Shown: positions 1 through 6,617 of the stretch, piece by piece
How positions within the stretch are numbered: position 1 is the first letter of the stretch
Layout: each line of letters starts with the position of its first letter
Made by a program: the position numbers and the translations under genes
Source of the DNA: Synergistetes bacterium JGI 0000079-D21
GTDB lineage: Bacteria; Synergistota; Synergistia; Synergistales; 79-D21
Reading direction: 5' to 3'
NCBI GenBank assembly: GCA_000402835.1
Contig: AQRZ01000048.1
Coordinates: 17,214 to 34,576, forward strand
Length of the DNA stretch: 17,363 nt
Notes under the pieces: generated by a model
The model's database searches: none
Seen by the model: the letters and a program-made list of their open reading frames with translations, nothing else
Told to the model about the DNA's origin: nothing

Positions 1-735
1 CGCCGCACCATCCACCAGACCGAGAAACTTCCCCTCGCTTCGATCCTTCAGAACGACACGCGCCTTGATCAAGGCAGAGCTCTCTGCTCCTGTCAGGCGG
101 ACGATATCCCTGACTTGGCAGAAATCATCGTACTTGCCGTAGACTTTCGAGGTGACTTCGACCCTGCTCCGCCTTCCATGAGCTTCGACATCGATGTCGA
201 TGGCTAGGTTTCCGACCCGCCCTTCCACCAGGGTGAAATCGCCGCGATACACAGCGTTCTCGTCGATCCGCACGCGGGAGACCGGCCTGACTTCGATTCG
301 GCCCTCGGGGCCGTGAACGTGCACTTCCCTGTAGCTGAAGGCCGACTGCGGGGCCAAATGAATTTCTCCTTCCATGGCGTGGAGAAATTCGATCGCATTC
401 GGAAAAATACAATGCGCCTGGAAGACCGCTTTTGCCCTTTCTTCCAGGAAGATCCGGCTCCGGATCACCTGGCGACCCGAAGCAGCCAGGTGGCCGAAGC
501 AGAGGTGCACGGGCCTGGACACTTCGGTACCTGCCTGGACGGTGATTCTGGCGTCGATCCCGTCCGCCGTTTCTGCCGCTTCGATCCGGACACCGGGCAG
601 CGCGTGAGAAGCGAGGATCCGGTTTGCATGGACCACGACGTAAATCGCGTCTTCTGCCCCGAAGGAACCTGGCTGGCCCCCCGTTCTCTCGGCGATGGAA
701 ACGAGTGTCTTGTACTCTTCGGTGACGCTATGCAT
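1..735 (-). CDS. sufB: SufB/SufD-family Fe-S cluster assembly scaffold, partial (C-terminus outside window)
   Basis: This gene is visible only for its first 245 codons and runs off the left edge. No stop codon interrupts the frame. The start is ATG at 735, and the first eight bases overlap the end of the upstream sufC-type gene, so the two are translationally coupled. The translation reads as the beta-helical core of the SufB/SufD family. It has hydrophobic-polar alternation typical of parallel beta-strands, and the stretch near residues 215-240 (LTGAESSALIKARVVLKD, then GKFLG) matches the conserved SufBD region. Family members form a SufB/D-SufC complex on which Fe-S clusters are built in the cytoplasm. 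There is no long SufB-type N-terminal extension before the core, which suggests the short form found in minimal SUF-like (SMS) systems of anaerobes. That assignment is inference. The C-terminal Cys and His used by SufB cannot be seen here. SufD is the alternative name. Confidence 0.82.
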   Translation of the reverse strand, partial: MHSVTEEYKTLVSIAERTGGQPGSFGAEDAIYVVVHANRILASHALPGVRIEAAETADGIDARITVQAGTEVSRPVHLCFGHLAASGRQVIRSRIFLEERAKAVFQAHCIFPNAIEFLHAMEGEIHLAPQSAFSYREVHVHGPEGRIEVRPVSRVRIDENAVYRGDFTLVEGRVGNLAIDIDVEAHGRRSRVEVTSKVYGKYDDFCQVRDIVRLTGAESSALIKARVVLKDRSEGKFLGLVDGAA

Positions 736-1480
736 GGTTGGAAGCCGCCTCTCCCGTATTCTCCGGCTTTTGCTCGACGCAAGGTTCGCATTGAGAAAGG
801 AAGTATCTCTTCACGGCCTCTGCGCTTCCCTCCAGGATCATTTTTCCCGCACACATCAGGTAGGATCGGTCACAGGCCGCCGCGACATCCTCCCGGTGAG
901 TGATGATCAGCACGCTGCTCCCTCCGGAGGCGAGCACCTTGAAAAGCCCCATGACTTCACCGAGCGCAAGAAGGTCGACCCCGGAATCCGGCTCGTCAAG
1001 GATCGCAAGTCGAGGTTTCATCAGGTAGATCGAGGAGAGTTCGATGCGTTTTCTCTCTCCTCCCGAAAGTCCCTTGTCGACCATCCTGTCCAGGTAGAAC
1101 GGTTCCATCTGGACAAGGTTCAGGGCTTCTGCGAGGTCTTCTTCACGGGCCGACGGGTTGGAAAGCTTCAGGTAGTCGCGAACCGGGATCCCTTCGTAAC
1201 GCGCCGGGTGCTGCCAAGCCAGGGTGATCCCTGCACGGGCCCGTTGCGTCACTCCCCATTCCGTGATGTCCTCCCCGTCAAACCAAATCCTGCCCTTTTT
1301 CGGCGCATACTGGGGAAGCCCCATGATGGCATAGGCGAGGCTCGATTTACCCGCCCCGTTTCTTCCGAGGACTCCGCAGATTTCCCCAGGATGCACCTGC
1401 ATGGATATCCCTCGAAGGATCCGGTTCCCCTCTCTCTCGACTTCAACGTCTTTCACAAAAAGCATCCGGGGTTCCAGCAA
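728..1480 (-). CDS. sufC: SufC-type Fe-S cluster assembly ATPase
   Basis: ABC-type ATPase that drives the SufB/D scaffold; cytoplasmic. With a TTG start at 1480 it is 250 aa, normal for SufC. Visible motifs are Walker A GRNGAGKSS (39-47), Q-loop Q90, signature LSGGE (138-142), Walker B with LDEPDSG (161-167) and H-loop His195. The DEPDSG form is characteristic of SufC rather than of transport ATPases, and no membrane partner is encoded nearby. Start choice: GGGGAGG lies nine bases upstream of TTG 1480. The first in-frame ATG (1465) has its nearest Shine-Dalgarno about 24 bases away, and longer in-frame extensions run into panE. The gene begins 16 bases after the panE stop and overlaps the SufB-like start by eight bases. 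The C-terminal tail carries a CEPC motif (231-234) of unknown meaning. No sufS, sufU or sufD is visible, although genes beyond the left edge are unseen. Confidence 0.9.
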   Translation of the reverse strand: MLEPRMLFVKDVEVEREGNRILRGISMQVHPGEICGVLGRNGAGKSSLAYAIMGLPQYAPKKGRIWFDGEDITEWGVTQRARAGITLAWQHPARYEGIPVRDYLKLSNPSAREEDLAEALNLVQMEPFYLDRMVDKGLSGGERKRIELSSIYLMKPRLAILDEPDSGVDLLALGEVMGLFKVLASGGSSVLIITHREDVAAACDRSYLMCAGKMILEGSAEAVKRYFLSQCEPCVEQKPENTGEAASNHA

Positions 1481-1489
1481 ACTCTCATT

Positions 1490-1496
1490 CCTCCCC
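1490..1496 (-). promoter_or_regulatory. Ribosome binding site deciding the TTG start of sufC
   Basis: On the minus strand GGGGAGG lies immediately after the panE stop codon and nine bases before TTG 1480. It supports a TTG start rather than the downstream ATG at 1465. An ATG at 1488 sits too close to this motif and opens only an 11-codon frame. Confidence 0.6.
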
Positions 1497-2423
1497 TCAT
1501 TCTCGAACTCTCTCCGATGCGTTTTCAATTGCCTTGATCAAGGCGTGAACCGTCTGCGTCCTGACCAGTTCTTTCCCCTTTTCCCTGGCGATTTCCACCA
1601 GTTTTCCCAAAATCGCGTCTGCCTCTGTCTTTCGTCCGTTTTCGATATCCTGGAGCATCGAAGTCCGATTCTCCGCGGTCTTTTCGAGCACGGACCTTAC
1701 AAGTCCCTGCATCGACTCCGTTTCGACCGTTTCTCCTGCTGACCGGGCTGCCTGCACTCCCTCTTCCACCAGCTGGAAAACCAGGGCCCGCGCAACCGGG
1801 GATTCAAGCAGAATCCCATTTTTAAGCCGAGTCAGGGCAGATACAGGGTTGACCGCTGCGTTGAGGATGACTTTTTCCCAGAGGGCCCTCCTCGGATCGC
1901 TTTCCAGGCGAACGTCGATCCCCGCCTTTTTCAATAACGCTTCCACGGGGGAAAGGTCCCTGCCCGCTTTCCAGGGGCCGAGCCGGACCATTCCGTCGCC
2001 GCCCCAGGCAATTTCGCCTGGACCCCTTCGATGAACCCCGTAGGTGCAGGTTCCTGCTGCGACCCTCTCGGCACCGAACGTTCCTGCAAGGATTTCCGCG
2101 TTTCCCAGTCCGTTCTGTAGCGTCAAGGCAACCCCGTCTTCCGCGAGGTGTCCCCGCAGGGCCCATGCCGCGGCTTCGGTCTGGTAGGCTTTCACCGTGA
2201 CGATCGCCAATTCCGCCATTTCAAGGCCATCCAGCGTCTTGACCACTTCACAAGGAACCCGTTCTTTTTTCCCTTCTCTGTCAACAAACAGGATCCCGCC
2301 GGCTTTCAAAGCCTCGTATTGGACTCCGTCTCTCTGGAGCACCGTGAGTGCAATGCCGGCTTTAATCATCTTGAAAGCCAGAAGACTGCCCAAGGCCCCG
2401 CAGCCTACGACAACGACCTTCAT
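1497..2423 (-). CDS. panE: 2-dehydropantoate 2-reductase (ketopantoate reductase)
   Basis: Reduces 2-dehydropantoate to (R)-pantoate with NADPH, the second step of pantothenate synthesis. The 308-aa length is normal for the ApbA/PanE family. The N-terminal Rossmann motif GCGALG (7-12) binds NADPH. Further family landmarks are VTVKAYQT (Lys78), LQNGLGN (102-108), and the catalytic segment W182-E-K184-xxx-N188, which lines up with Lys176 and Asn180 of E. coli PanE. The C-terminal helical domain carries the SMLQD and RKTEADAI patterns (about 257-273) usual in this family. Its ATG overlaps the panB stop as ATGA, and panB overlaps panC in the same way, so all three pan genes are translationally coupled. 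This neighbourhood separates PanE from other ketopantoate reductase-like dehydrogenases and makes the assignment firm. Confidence 0.94.
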   Translation of the reverse strand: MKVVVVGCGALGSLLAFKMIKAGIALTVLQRDGVQYEALKAGGILFVDREGKKERVPCEVVKTLDGLEMAELAIVTVKAYQTEAAAWALRGHLAEDGVALTLQNGLGNAEILAGTFGAERVAAGTCTYGVHRRGPGEIAWGGDGMVRLGPWKAGRDLSPVEALLKKAGIDVRLESDPRRALWEKVILNAAVNPVSALTRLKNGILLESPVARALVFQLVEEGVQAARSAGETVETESMQGLVRSVLEKTAENRTSMLQDIENGRKTEADAILGKLVEIAREKGKELVRTQTVHALIKAIENASERVRE

Positions 2424-3253
2424 TCAATTTCCTCTAGAAGGGCCGGATCCATCGTGAAGCCGTGTTCCAGGTCGGGGAACTCCCCCTTCTTCACTTCCAT
2501 GACATACTTCTCAAGCCCTTCCAGTAGGACTCGCCCCCCTTCCGCGTAAACCTTCACGAACTTCGGGCGAAACGTCCCGTAAAGGTCCAGCACATCGTGA
2601 AGCACCAGGACCTGCCCATCGCAGGCAGGTCCTGCACCGATGCCGATGGTCGGGATCGTCAGTTTCTCAGTGATCCTTTCCGCCAGAGGTGAAGGAACGC
2701 ATTCCAGGACGACTGCAAAAGCCCCGGCCCTTTCGACAGACAGGGCGTCTTCGAAAACGCGCCTTGCACTCTCCCGGTCTTTTCCCTGTACCTTGTACCC
2801 TCCCAGGGCGGTCGAGGTCTGCGGAGTCAACCCAACGTGCCCCATCACGGGGATGCCTGCCCTGACGATCGCCCGAATCGTTTCGAACCGGTTCGCTCCT
2901 CCCTCAAGCTTGACCGCCTGGACTTTTCCTTCACGGATCAGCCGCCCGGCGTTTCTGACGGCCTCCCGCTCATCCACTTCGTAGGTGAGGAAAGGCAAAT
3001 CGCCGACCAGGAATGCTCTTTCAGAACCGCGAGAAACCGCGGCACAATGATGGATCATCATTTCCAGCGTCACTTCGAGGGTGTCGGGAAATCCATGCTC
3101 GACCATCCCGACGGAATCCCCCACCAGCAGCATCTCTGCTCCTGCCTTTTCCGCCAGTCGCGCCTGCCAGGCGTTGTACGCAGTGAGCATCGTGATTTTT
3201 TCCTTCCGCGATTTCATCTCCCGGAAGAGACTTAAACCAAGCCTGTTTTTCAT
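2420..3253 (-). CDS. panB: 3-methyl-2-oxobutanoate hydroxymethyltransferase
   Basis: Transfers a hydroxymethyl group from 5,10-methylenetetrahydrofolate to 3-methyl-2-oxobutanoate (alpha-ketoisovalerate), giving 2-dehydropantoate. This is the first committed step of pantothenate and CoA synthesis. The 277-aa protein has the expected TIM-barrel landmarks: TAYNAWQARLAE (24-35), the metal-binding VGDSVGM segment (Asp46), GDLPF (Asp85), VKLEGG (Lys115, Glu117), GHVGLTPQ (His139), LECVP (catalytic Glu184), and IGIGAGPACDGQVLV near 203-217. Length and motif order are typical and nothing is missing. The start ATG at 3253 overlaps the panC stop by four bases (ATGA), and its own stop overlaps the panE start by four bases. 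The PanC-PanB-PanE chain covers everything from ketoisovalerate to pantothenate except beta-alanine supply, because no panD is visible. Confidence 0.96.
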   Translation of the reverse strand: MKNRLGLSLFREMKSRKEKITMLTAYNAWQARLAEKAGAEMLLVGDSVGMVEHGFPDTLEVTLEMMIHHCAAVSRGSERAFLVGDLPFLTYEVDEREAVRNAGRLIREGKVQAVKLEGGANRFETIRAIVRAGIPVMGHVGLTPQTSTALGGYKVQGKDRESARRVFEDALSVERAGAFAVVLECVPSPLAERITEKLTIPTIGIGAGPACDGQVLVLHDVLDLYGTFRPKFVKVYAEGGRVLLEGLEKYVMEVKKGEFPDLEHGFTMDPALLEEIE

Positions 3254-4107
3254 GGATTACCCTCTCCCAGGATTACGTTGTCGATCAGGCGCGTCTTCCC
3301 GACCCTTACCGCAAGCGCTAGGACCGCCGGCCTCTCGATCGTTTTCAAGGCCGACAGTTCAGACGCGTCCCTCACTTCCACGTACTCGACATACAGGCTC
3401 GGGTCGCCCTTCAACTCTTCCCTGACGCACCCTACAATCCTCGCCGCGTCCCTCTCCCCGGAATCGTACAGGGCTTTCGCCTTTTTCAAGGATCGACTCA
3501 AAGCCAAGGCCGAAGCCCTTTCGGGAGGAGAAAGGTACACGTTTCGGCTGCTCAGGGCCAGTCCGTCCTGCTCCCTGACGATAGGGCACCCCCTGATCTC
3601 CACCGGGACGTTCAGGTCGCGGACCATTCGCCGAATGACCTGGAGCTGTTGGTAATCCTTCTCTCCGAAGTATGCCCTGTCCGGCTCGACGAGATGGAAG
3701 AGTTTGAGCACTACGGTGCAGACTCCGCGAAAATGCCCGGGCCGGCTGGCACCGCATAGATCCCGGCTCACGCCTTCCTCCACGACGTACGTCGAATGGT
3801 CCGGGTGGTAAAGGTCCTCCGGTTTCGGGCAGTAAACGAGGTCCACCCCTTCCTTTTCCAGCAGCATGCAATCCTTTTCCAGGTCTCTGGGATAGGCTTC
3901 ATAGTCCTCGTTTGGTCCGAACTGCAGCGGATTGACGAAGATCGATACGACCGTAGTTTGGTTCTCGGAAACCGACTTTCTCACAAGAGAAAGATGTCCC
4001 TCGTGGAGGTACCCCATCGTCGGGACGAAACCGACCGTCCCGCCTTCCTGCCTGAGGCCCCGCACCGCTCTTCTCAGTTTTTCGACATTCCCGTCAATTC
4101 GAAGCAA
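3250..4107 (-). CDS. panC: Pantothenate synthetase (pantoate--beta-alanine ligase)
   Basis: Joins pantoate and beta-alanine using ATP, through a pantoyl-adenylate, to give pantothenate. At 285 aa it has family length. Motifs seen are the nucleotidyltransferase HIGH-type signature in PTMGYLHEGH (29-38; His35, His38), FVNPLQFGPNEDY (57-69), CGASRPGHFRGV (118-129), FGEKDYQQL (147-155) and the KMSKS-like LSSRN (185-189). The start is TTG at 4107 on the minus strand: AGGGGGA lies six bases upstream, the gene begins 14 bases after the pgi stop, and starting here keeps the usual N-terminal strand. No in-frame ATG precedes Met31, which is inside the active-site motif, so the TTG start is well supported. 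Its stop overlaps the panB start (ATGA). Confidence 0.95.
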   Translation of the reverse strand: MLRIDGNVEKLRRAVRGLRQEGGTVGFVPTMGYLHEGHLSLVRKSVSENQTTVVSIFVNPLQFGPNEDYEAYPRDLEKDCMLLEKEGVDLVYCPKPEDLYHPDHSTYVVEEGVSRDLCGASRPGHFRGVCTVVLKLFHLVEPDRAYFGEKDYQQLQVIRRMVRDLNVPVEIRGCPIVREQDGLALSSRNVYLSPPERASALALSRSLKKAKALYDSGERDAARIVGCVREELKGDPSLYVEYVEVRDASELSALKTIERPAVLALAVRVGKTRLIDNVILGEGNP

Positions 4108-4121
4108 AAGGATTCCCCCTT

Positions 4122-5510
4122 TTAAACCGTGAGGGCCTTTGAAACGATCTCCCCAAATTCCTTCGAAACCTCGGCCGCATCGGATTCATATCCAGCCCTC
4201 CCCATCAGCCCATAAGTATACCGCTTCCCCTGCTCGACGCCAGGCTGATCAAAGGGGTCGATCTCCATCAAAAGCCCCGTCAAGGCCGTAACCCACTCGT
4301 ACAGGAAAATGAGAGCTCCGATGCGCAGCCCGTCTATTCTAGGGATTTCCATCCAGATGGCTGGCTTTCCCGCTTTTTTCAGCGCTGCAGCCGTCGAACG
4401 GGCTTCTGCAGAAAGGAGTTCGTCGAAGGAATGGTTGCCAAGGTAATTTACCCTGGAAAGTTCCTTGAGGGGGGATTCCGGTATGTACCAATCGGGACCT
4501 CGCTTTTCAACGTTCAGGAAGGTGAAGAGCTTGTCATCCGGCCCCTCGACGTACAATTGCACCTGGGAATGCTGGTCAATCGCACCAAGCGCCCTGACGG
4601 GCGTACTCCCTTCTCCTTGTTTCCCGAGGCTTTCACCCCAAAGCTGGGCATGCCATTCGGCAAACCGTTCCAGCGCATCCGCATACGGCATCAGAACGGC
4701 CATGGGCCTCCCCTTTCGAAAATGCAGCGTATGCTGCGCTGCAAGGATCCAGGCAGGATTTTCCCAGATCCCTTTTGCCTCCTTTAAAATACCGTCCAGG
4801 CTCCGGGCTCCCTCCAGCACATCGTTCACCGGAAGTCCCAGGGCCATCGAAGACAGAAGGCCGACAGGAGAAAGAACCGAAAAGCGTCCCCCGACGTCTT
4901 TCGGAACGGGCAGGATTCCCAGTACGCCCTTCGAAGCAAGCTGCCTCAGGAGCCCTTGTTCCGGGTCCGTAATGAAGACGAAATGGCCAAAAGCCTTTTC
5001 TTCTCCCAGCGATTCCCTTAGGGCTTCGAAAAGCCAAAGGAAGACCGCCATCGTCTCGGCAGTCGAACCTGATTTGCTTGCAACGATGAAAGCAGTTCTT
5101 GCCGGGTCGATGCAGTCCCAGATCCCTGCCAGGCTTTGCGGATCGGGATTGTCGGCCATGTAGAAACGTGGGGCCTTCCTTTCCTTCCTGCTCAGTTCAT
5201 TATGATGCGGGTGCTGAAACGCATTGTTCAGCATGAGGTTCCCAAGGGCGGATCCCCCGATTCCTACCTGAACGATCGAATCGAAGACCGAGAGTTTTTC
5301 GGCGACGCGGCGGACGGGCTCGAGGTCCGAATAGGGTAACCGGATCCACCCGGCGCCGTCCAGGCCGCTGCCTGCAGCAATTCTCAGCTGGGACTCGGCT
5401 TGCCTCAAGGAAGTTTCCAGAAGTTCCATCTCTTTCTCTTCCACGCGTTCCATTTTCGATCCGACACCGATCGCCCCACCTACACCGATCGTCAGAAGTT
5501 TCTCCGTCAT
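4122..5510 (-). CDS. pgi: Glucose-6-phosphate isomerase
   Basis: Interconverts glucose 6-phosphate and fructose 6-phosphate in glycolysis and gluconeogenesis; cytoplasmic. The protein is 462 aa, the short bacterial form rather than the roughly 550-aa E. coli form. Two SIS sugar-phosphate domains are indicated by VGIGGSALGN (82-91) and SKSGSTAETM (145-154), followed by GGRFSVLSPVGLL (207-219). The segment QLWGESLGKQGEG (289-301) contains the likely catalytic Glu293. His314 lies in IDQHSQ and His360 in YLGNHSF; I do not decide which is the catalytic histidine. The family signature DQPGVEQGK ends at Lys429, the active-site lysine. Start choice: AGGAGG lies seven bases before ATG 5510, and an in-frame GTG at 5531 precedes this motif. 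The gene heads a tight run with panC, panB, panE and sufC. A hairpin separates it from the glutaredoxin-like gene upstream. Confidence 0.95.
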   Translation of the reverse strand: MTEKLLTIGVGGAIGVGSKMERVEEKEMELLETSLRQAESQLRIAAGSGLDGAGWIRLPYSDLEPVRRVAEKLSVFDSIVQVGIGGSALGNLMLNNAFQHPHHNELSRKERKAPRFYMADNPDPQSLAGIWDCIDPARTAFIVASKSGSTAETMAVFLWLFEALRESLGEEKAFGHFVFITDPEQGLLRQLASKGVLGILPVPKDVGGRFSVLSPVGLLSSMALGLPVNDVLEGARSLDGILKEAKGIWENPAWILAAQHTLHFRKGRPMAVLMPYADALERFAEWHAQLWGESLGKQGEGSTPVRALGAIDQHSQVQLYVEGPDDKLFTFLNVEKRGPDWYIPESPLKELSRVNYLGNHSFDELLSAEARSTAAALKKAGKPAIWMEIPRIDGLRIGALIFLYEWVTALTGLLMEIDPFDQPGVEQGKRYTYGLMGRAGYESDAAEVSKEFGEIVSKALTV

Positions 5511-5537
5511 CGGCAAACCTCCTGAAGTCACAATTCA

Positions 5538-5564
5538 GAAGGGGCTGGACAAGCCAGCCCCTTC
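5538..5564 (-). terminator. Hairpin between the glutaredoxin-like gene and pgi (possible attenuator)
   Basis: An 11-base inverted repeat, GAAGGGGCTGG and CCAGCCCCTTC, is separated by five bases. It starts 22 bases after the glutaredoxin-like stop, reading on the minus strand. The following bases (TGAATTGTG) are not a U-run, so it is a weak intrinsic terminator at best. It could act as an attenuator or an RNA-processing and stability element, reducing expression of pgi and the genes behind it relative to the glutaredoxin-like gene. I see no convincing separate promoter for pgi in the 76-base gap. Confidence 0.5.
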
Positions 5565-5586
5565 CGTCCTCTTCGATCGCCGCTCT

Positions 5587-5835
5587 CTACTCTTTGAGAA
5601 TACCGGCTTCCTTCAGGGTGCTTTCGATCTCGGAAGCATTGAAGCCCACGATAAACCGCTCGTTGATCTGGGTCACCGGAACCCCCATCTGTCGTGTCTT
5701 CTTGACCATTTCCATTGCAGCTTCCCGGTTCGAGCTGACGTCAACCTCTTCGTATTCCACGTTCAGCTGCTTCAGGAAATCCTTCACTTTCGTGCACCAC
5801 GGACATGTCGGTGTCGAGTAGACTTTAACGTTCAT
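5587..5835 (-). CDS. Glutaredoxin-like/NrdH-type redox protein
   Basis: A small 82-aa thioredoxin-fold protein. The redox motif CPWC (11-14) follows strand 1 (VKVYSTPT). The cis-proline motif is GVPVT (51-55, Pro53), and FIVGFN (61-66) matches the conserved end of the fold, where many relatives have VGFD. No signal peptide is present, so it is cytoplasmic. Members of this YruB/NrdH-like group reduce disulphides or supply electrons to reductases; the specific partner cannot be told from sequence. ATG 5835 follows GGGAGGAG with about seven intervening bases. It is the first gene of the leftward run and is preceded by a promoter with a dyad over the -10. Placement at the head of an operon ending in Fe-S assembly genes suggests redox-linked expression, which is inference. 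Confidence 0.88.
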   Translation of the reverse strand: MNVKVYSTPTCPWCTKVKDFLKQLNVEYEEVDVSSNREAAMEMVKKTRQMGVPVTQINERFIVGFNASEIESTLKEAGILKE

Positions 5836-5881
5836 GCGGTATCTCCTCCCGTGATCAAAGTCCGCCTCCTGGCATATATAC

Positions 5882-5905
5882 CACTATGGGGATATTATCA
5901 TAGTG
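5882..5905. promoter_or_regulatory. Putative operator: CACTATG-N10-CATAGTG dyad over the -10
   Basis: A perfect 7-base inverted repeat with a 10-base AT-rich spacer covers the -10 element and probable start site of the leftward promoter. A dimeric regulator bound here would block RNA polymerase. It does not match the PerR, Fur or LexA consensus as I know them. The binding protein is unknown. Confidence 0.45.
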
Positions 5906-5919
5906 TAAATGAATGTCAA
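5892..5919 (-). promoter_or_regulatory. Promoter of the glutaredoxin-pgi-pan-suf operon
   Basis: On the minus strand a consensus -35 TTGACA (5914-5919) lies 16 bases before TAATAT (5892-5897), which is preceded by TGA (TGn extended -10). Transcription should begin near 5885, giving a leader of about 50 bases before ATG 5835. This is the best sigma-70-type promoter on the minus strand in this gap. Confidence 0.7.
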
Positions 5920-5996
5920 TCTTCAAAAGATTAGCATTAAATGCTCGACTCACACGTACGTTCCTTTTATCCTTTTTTTCACATCTGGCTCTTTTT

Positions 5997-6025
5997 CCCG
6001 AAAAGAACAACCAAGAGGGTATAAT
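5997..6025 (+). promoter_or_regulatory. Probable promoter of the nuoE-nuoF-fusion operon
   Basis: A perfect TATAAT lies at 6020-6025. The hexamer at -35 spacing (CCCGAA, 5997-6002) does not resemble TTGACA, so this promoter may be weak or need an activator. Transcription would begin near 6032, giving a leader of about 77 bases that contains the hairpin at 6049-6075. Confidence 0.5.
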
Positions 6026-6048
6026 GTCAGGGCAAGGAGTCAGGAAAA

Positions 6049-6075
6049 GGGGAGGGAGCCCGAAAGCTCCTCCCC
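6049..6075 (+). promoter_or_regulatory. Leader hairpin upstream of nuoE
   Basis: A 10-base-pair GC-rich stem (GGGGAGGGAGC pairing with GCTCCTCCCC, with one bulged G) is closed by a loop of about six bases (CCGAAA). It lies in the predicted 5' leader and ends 21 bases before the Shine-Dalgarno. The bases after it (AAATTTGTG) do not form the U-run of an intrinsic terminator. Candidate roles are mRNA protection, a regulatory RNA element or partial attenuation. It does not resemble any riboswitch I recognise. Confidence 0.5.
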
Positions 6076-6108
6076 AAATTTGTGTGGAGTCGGCAAGGAG
6101 GGAAAGAA

Positions 6109-6597
6109 ATGCCTACGTTGGTAACGGGCAAGCCCGAGCTCGAGGAGGCCTTGAAGCCGATTGTCGAGCGTTTCAAGGGTGGAAAGGGCATCACCATCCC
6201 GCTTTTGGCAGCCGTTCAGGAAAAACTGGGGTATCTCTCGCCGGAAGCGCTGGACTTCCTATCGAGGGAATTGGACATTCCCGCTGCGGAGATGTTCGGT
6301 GTCGCGACCTTTTATGCGATGTTCCGGCTCCAGCCGCAGGGGAAACATGTCGTTCGCCTTTGCAGGGGAACGGCATGCCATGTCCAGGGATCTCTTCGCG
6401 TTGGCGAAATGCTCCAGCGGCACCTCAATGTCAAAGAAGGCGAAACGACCGGGGACGGGCTTTTTACCCTGCAATTTGTCGCATGCCTGGGCTGCTGCAG
6501 CCTGGCTCCCGTCATGATGGTCGATGACGAGGTCCATGGCCGCCTGACCCCGGAAAAGGCCGTCGAGATCCTCGAATCCTACCGTAAAGCCGACTGA
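6109..6597 (+). CDS. nuoE: NuoE/HydC-like [2Fe-2S] subunit of a soluble NADH-dependent oxidoreductase
   Basis: A 162-aa thioredoxin-fold [2Fe-2S] protein of the complex I 24-kDa family. Cluster ligands are Cys85 and Cys90 (CRGTAC) and Cys126 and Cys130 (CLGCC), the normal C-x4-C ... C-x3-C arrangement. The N-terminal helical part has the typical PLLAAVQEKLGYLS (31-44) and GVATFYAMF (64-72) segments. The protein works with the NuoF-like subunit encoded next, conducting electrons from its FMN. The start is ATG 6109, with AAGGAGGG six bases upstream; an in-frame GTG at 6082 has no such motif. It is the first gene of a three-gene operon without any other complex I gene, so the symbol names the family and not a respiratory complex. 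HydC of bifurcating hydrogenases and the equivalent subunit of Stn-type transhydrogenases are closer functional analogues. Confidence 0.92.
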   Translation: MPTLVTGKPELEEALKPIVERFKGGKGITIPLLAAVQEKLGYLSPEALDFLSRELDIPAAEMFGVATFYAMFRLQPQGKHVVRLCRGTACHVQGSLRVGEMLQRHLNVKEGETTGDGLFTLQFVACLGCCSLAPVMMVDDEVHGRLTPEKAVEILESYRKAD

Positions 6598-6604
6598 ACT
6601 GAAT

Positions 6605-6611
6605 GGAGGTG
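6605..6611 (+). promoter_or_regulatory. Ribosome binding site deciding the TTG start of the nuoF-like gene
   Basis: GGAGGTG lies six bases before TTG 6618. The upstream in-frame ATG (6603) includes the first bases of this motif and has no Shine-Dalgarno of its own. The TTG start is therefore preferred. Confidence 0.65.
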
Positions 6612-6617
6612 TCCGGA

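Larger units (their letters stand above)
5836..6108. other. Divergent intergenic region between the leftward grx operon and the rightward oxidoreductase operon
   Basis: This AT-richer gap has no coding potential that I trust. It holds the leftward promoter and its dyad, a 13-base palindrome AGCATTAAATGCT (5933-5945), an 8-base palindrome ACGTACGT (5954-5961), a rightward TATAAT (6020-6025), and a leader hairpin (6049-6075). Two operons whose products handle redox equivalents and Fe-S clusters share this region, so joint control is plausible but not shown. Confidence 0.7.

Noticed and set aside
695..1537. 280-codon plus-strand frame opposite sufC
   Set aside because: It is an antisense shadow of a SufC gene with all ATPase motifs intact.
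5976..6000. Sigma-54 promoter upstream of nuoE
   Set aside because: A TGG-containing stretch is present, but the required GC at -12 with correct spacing is not.
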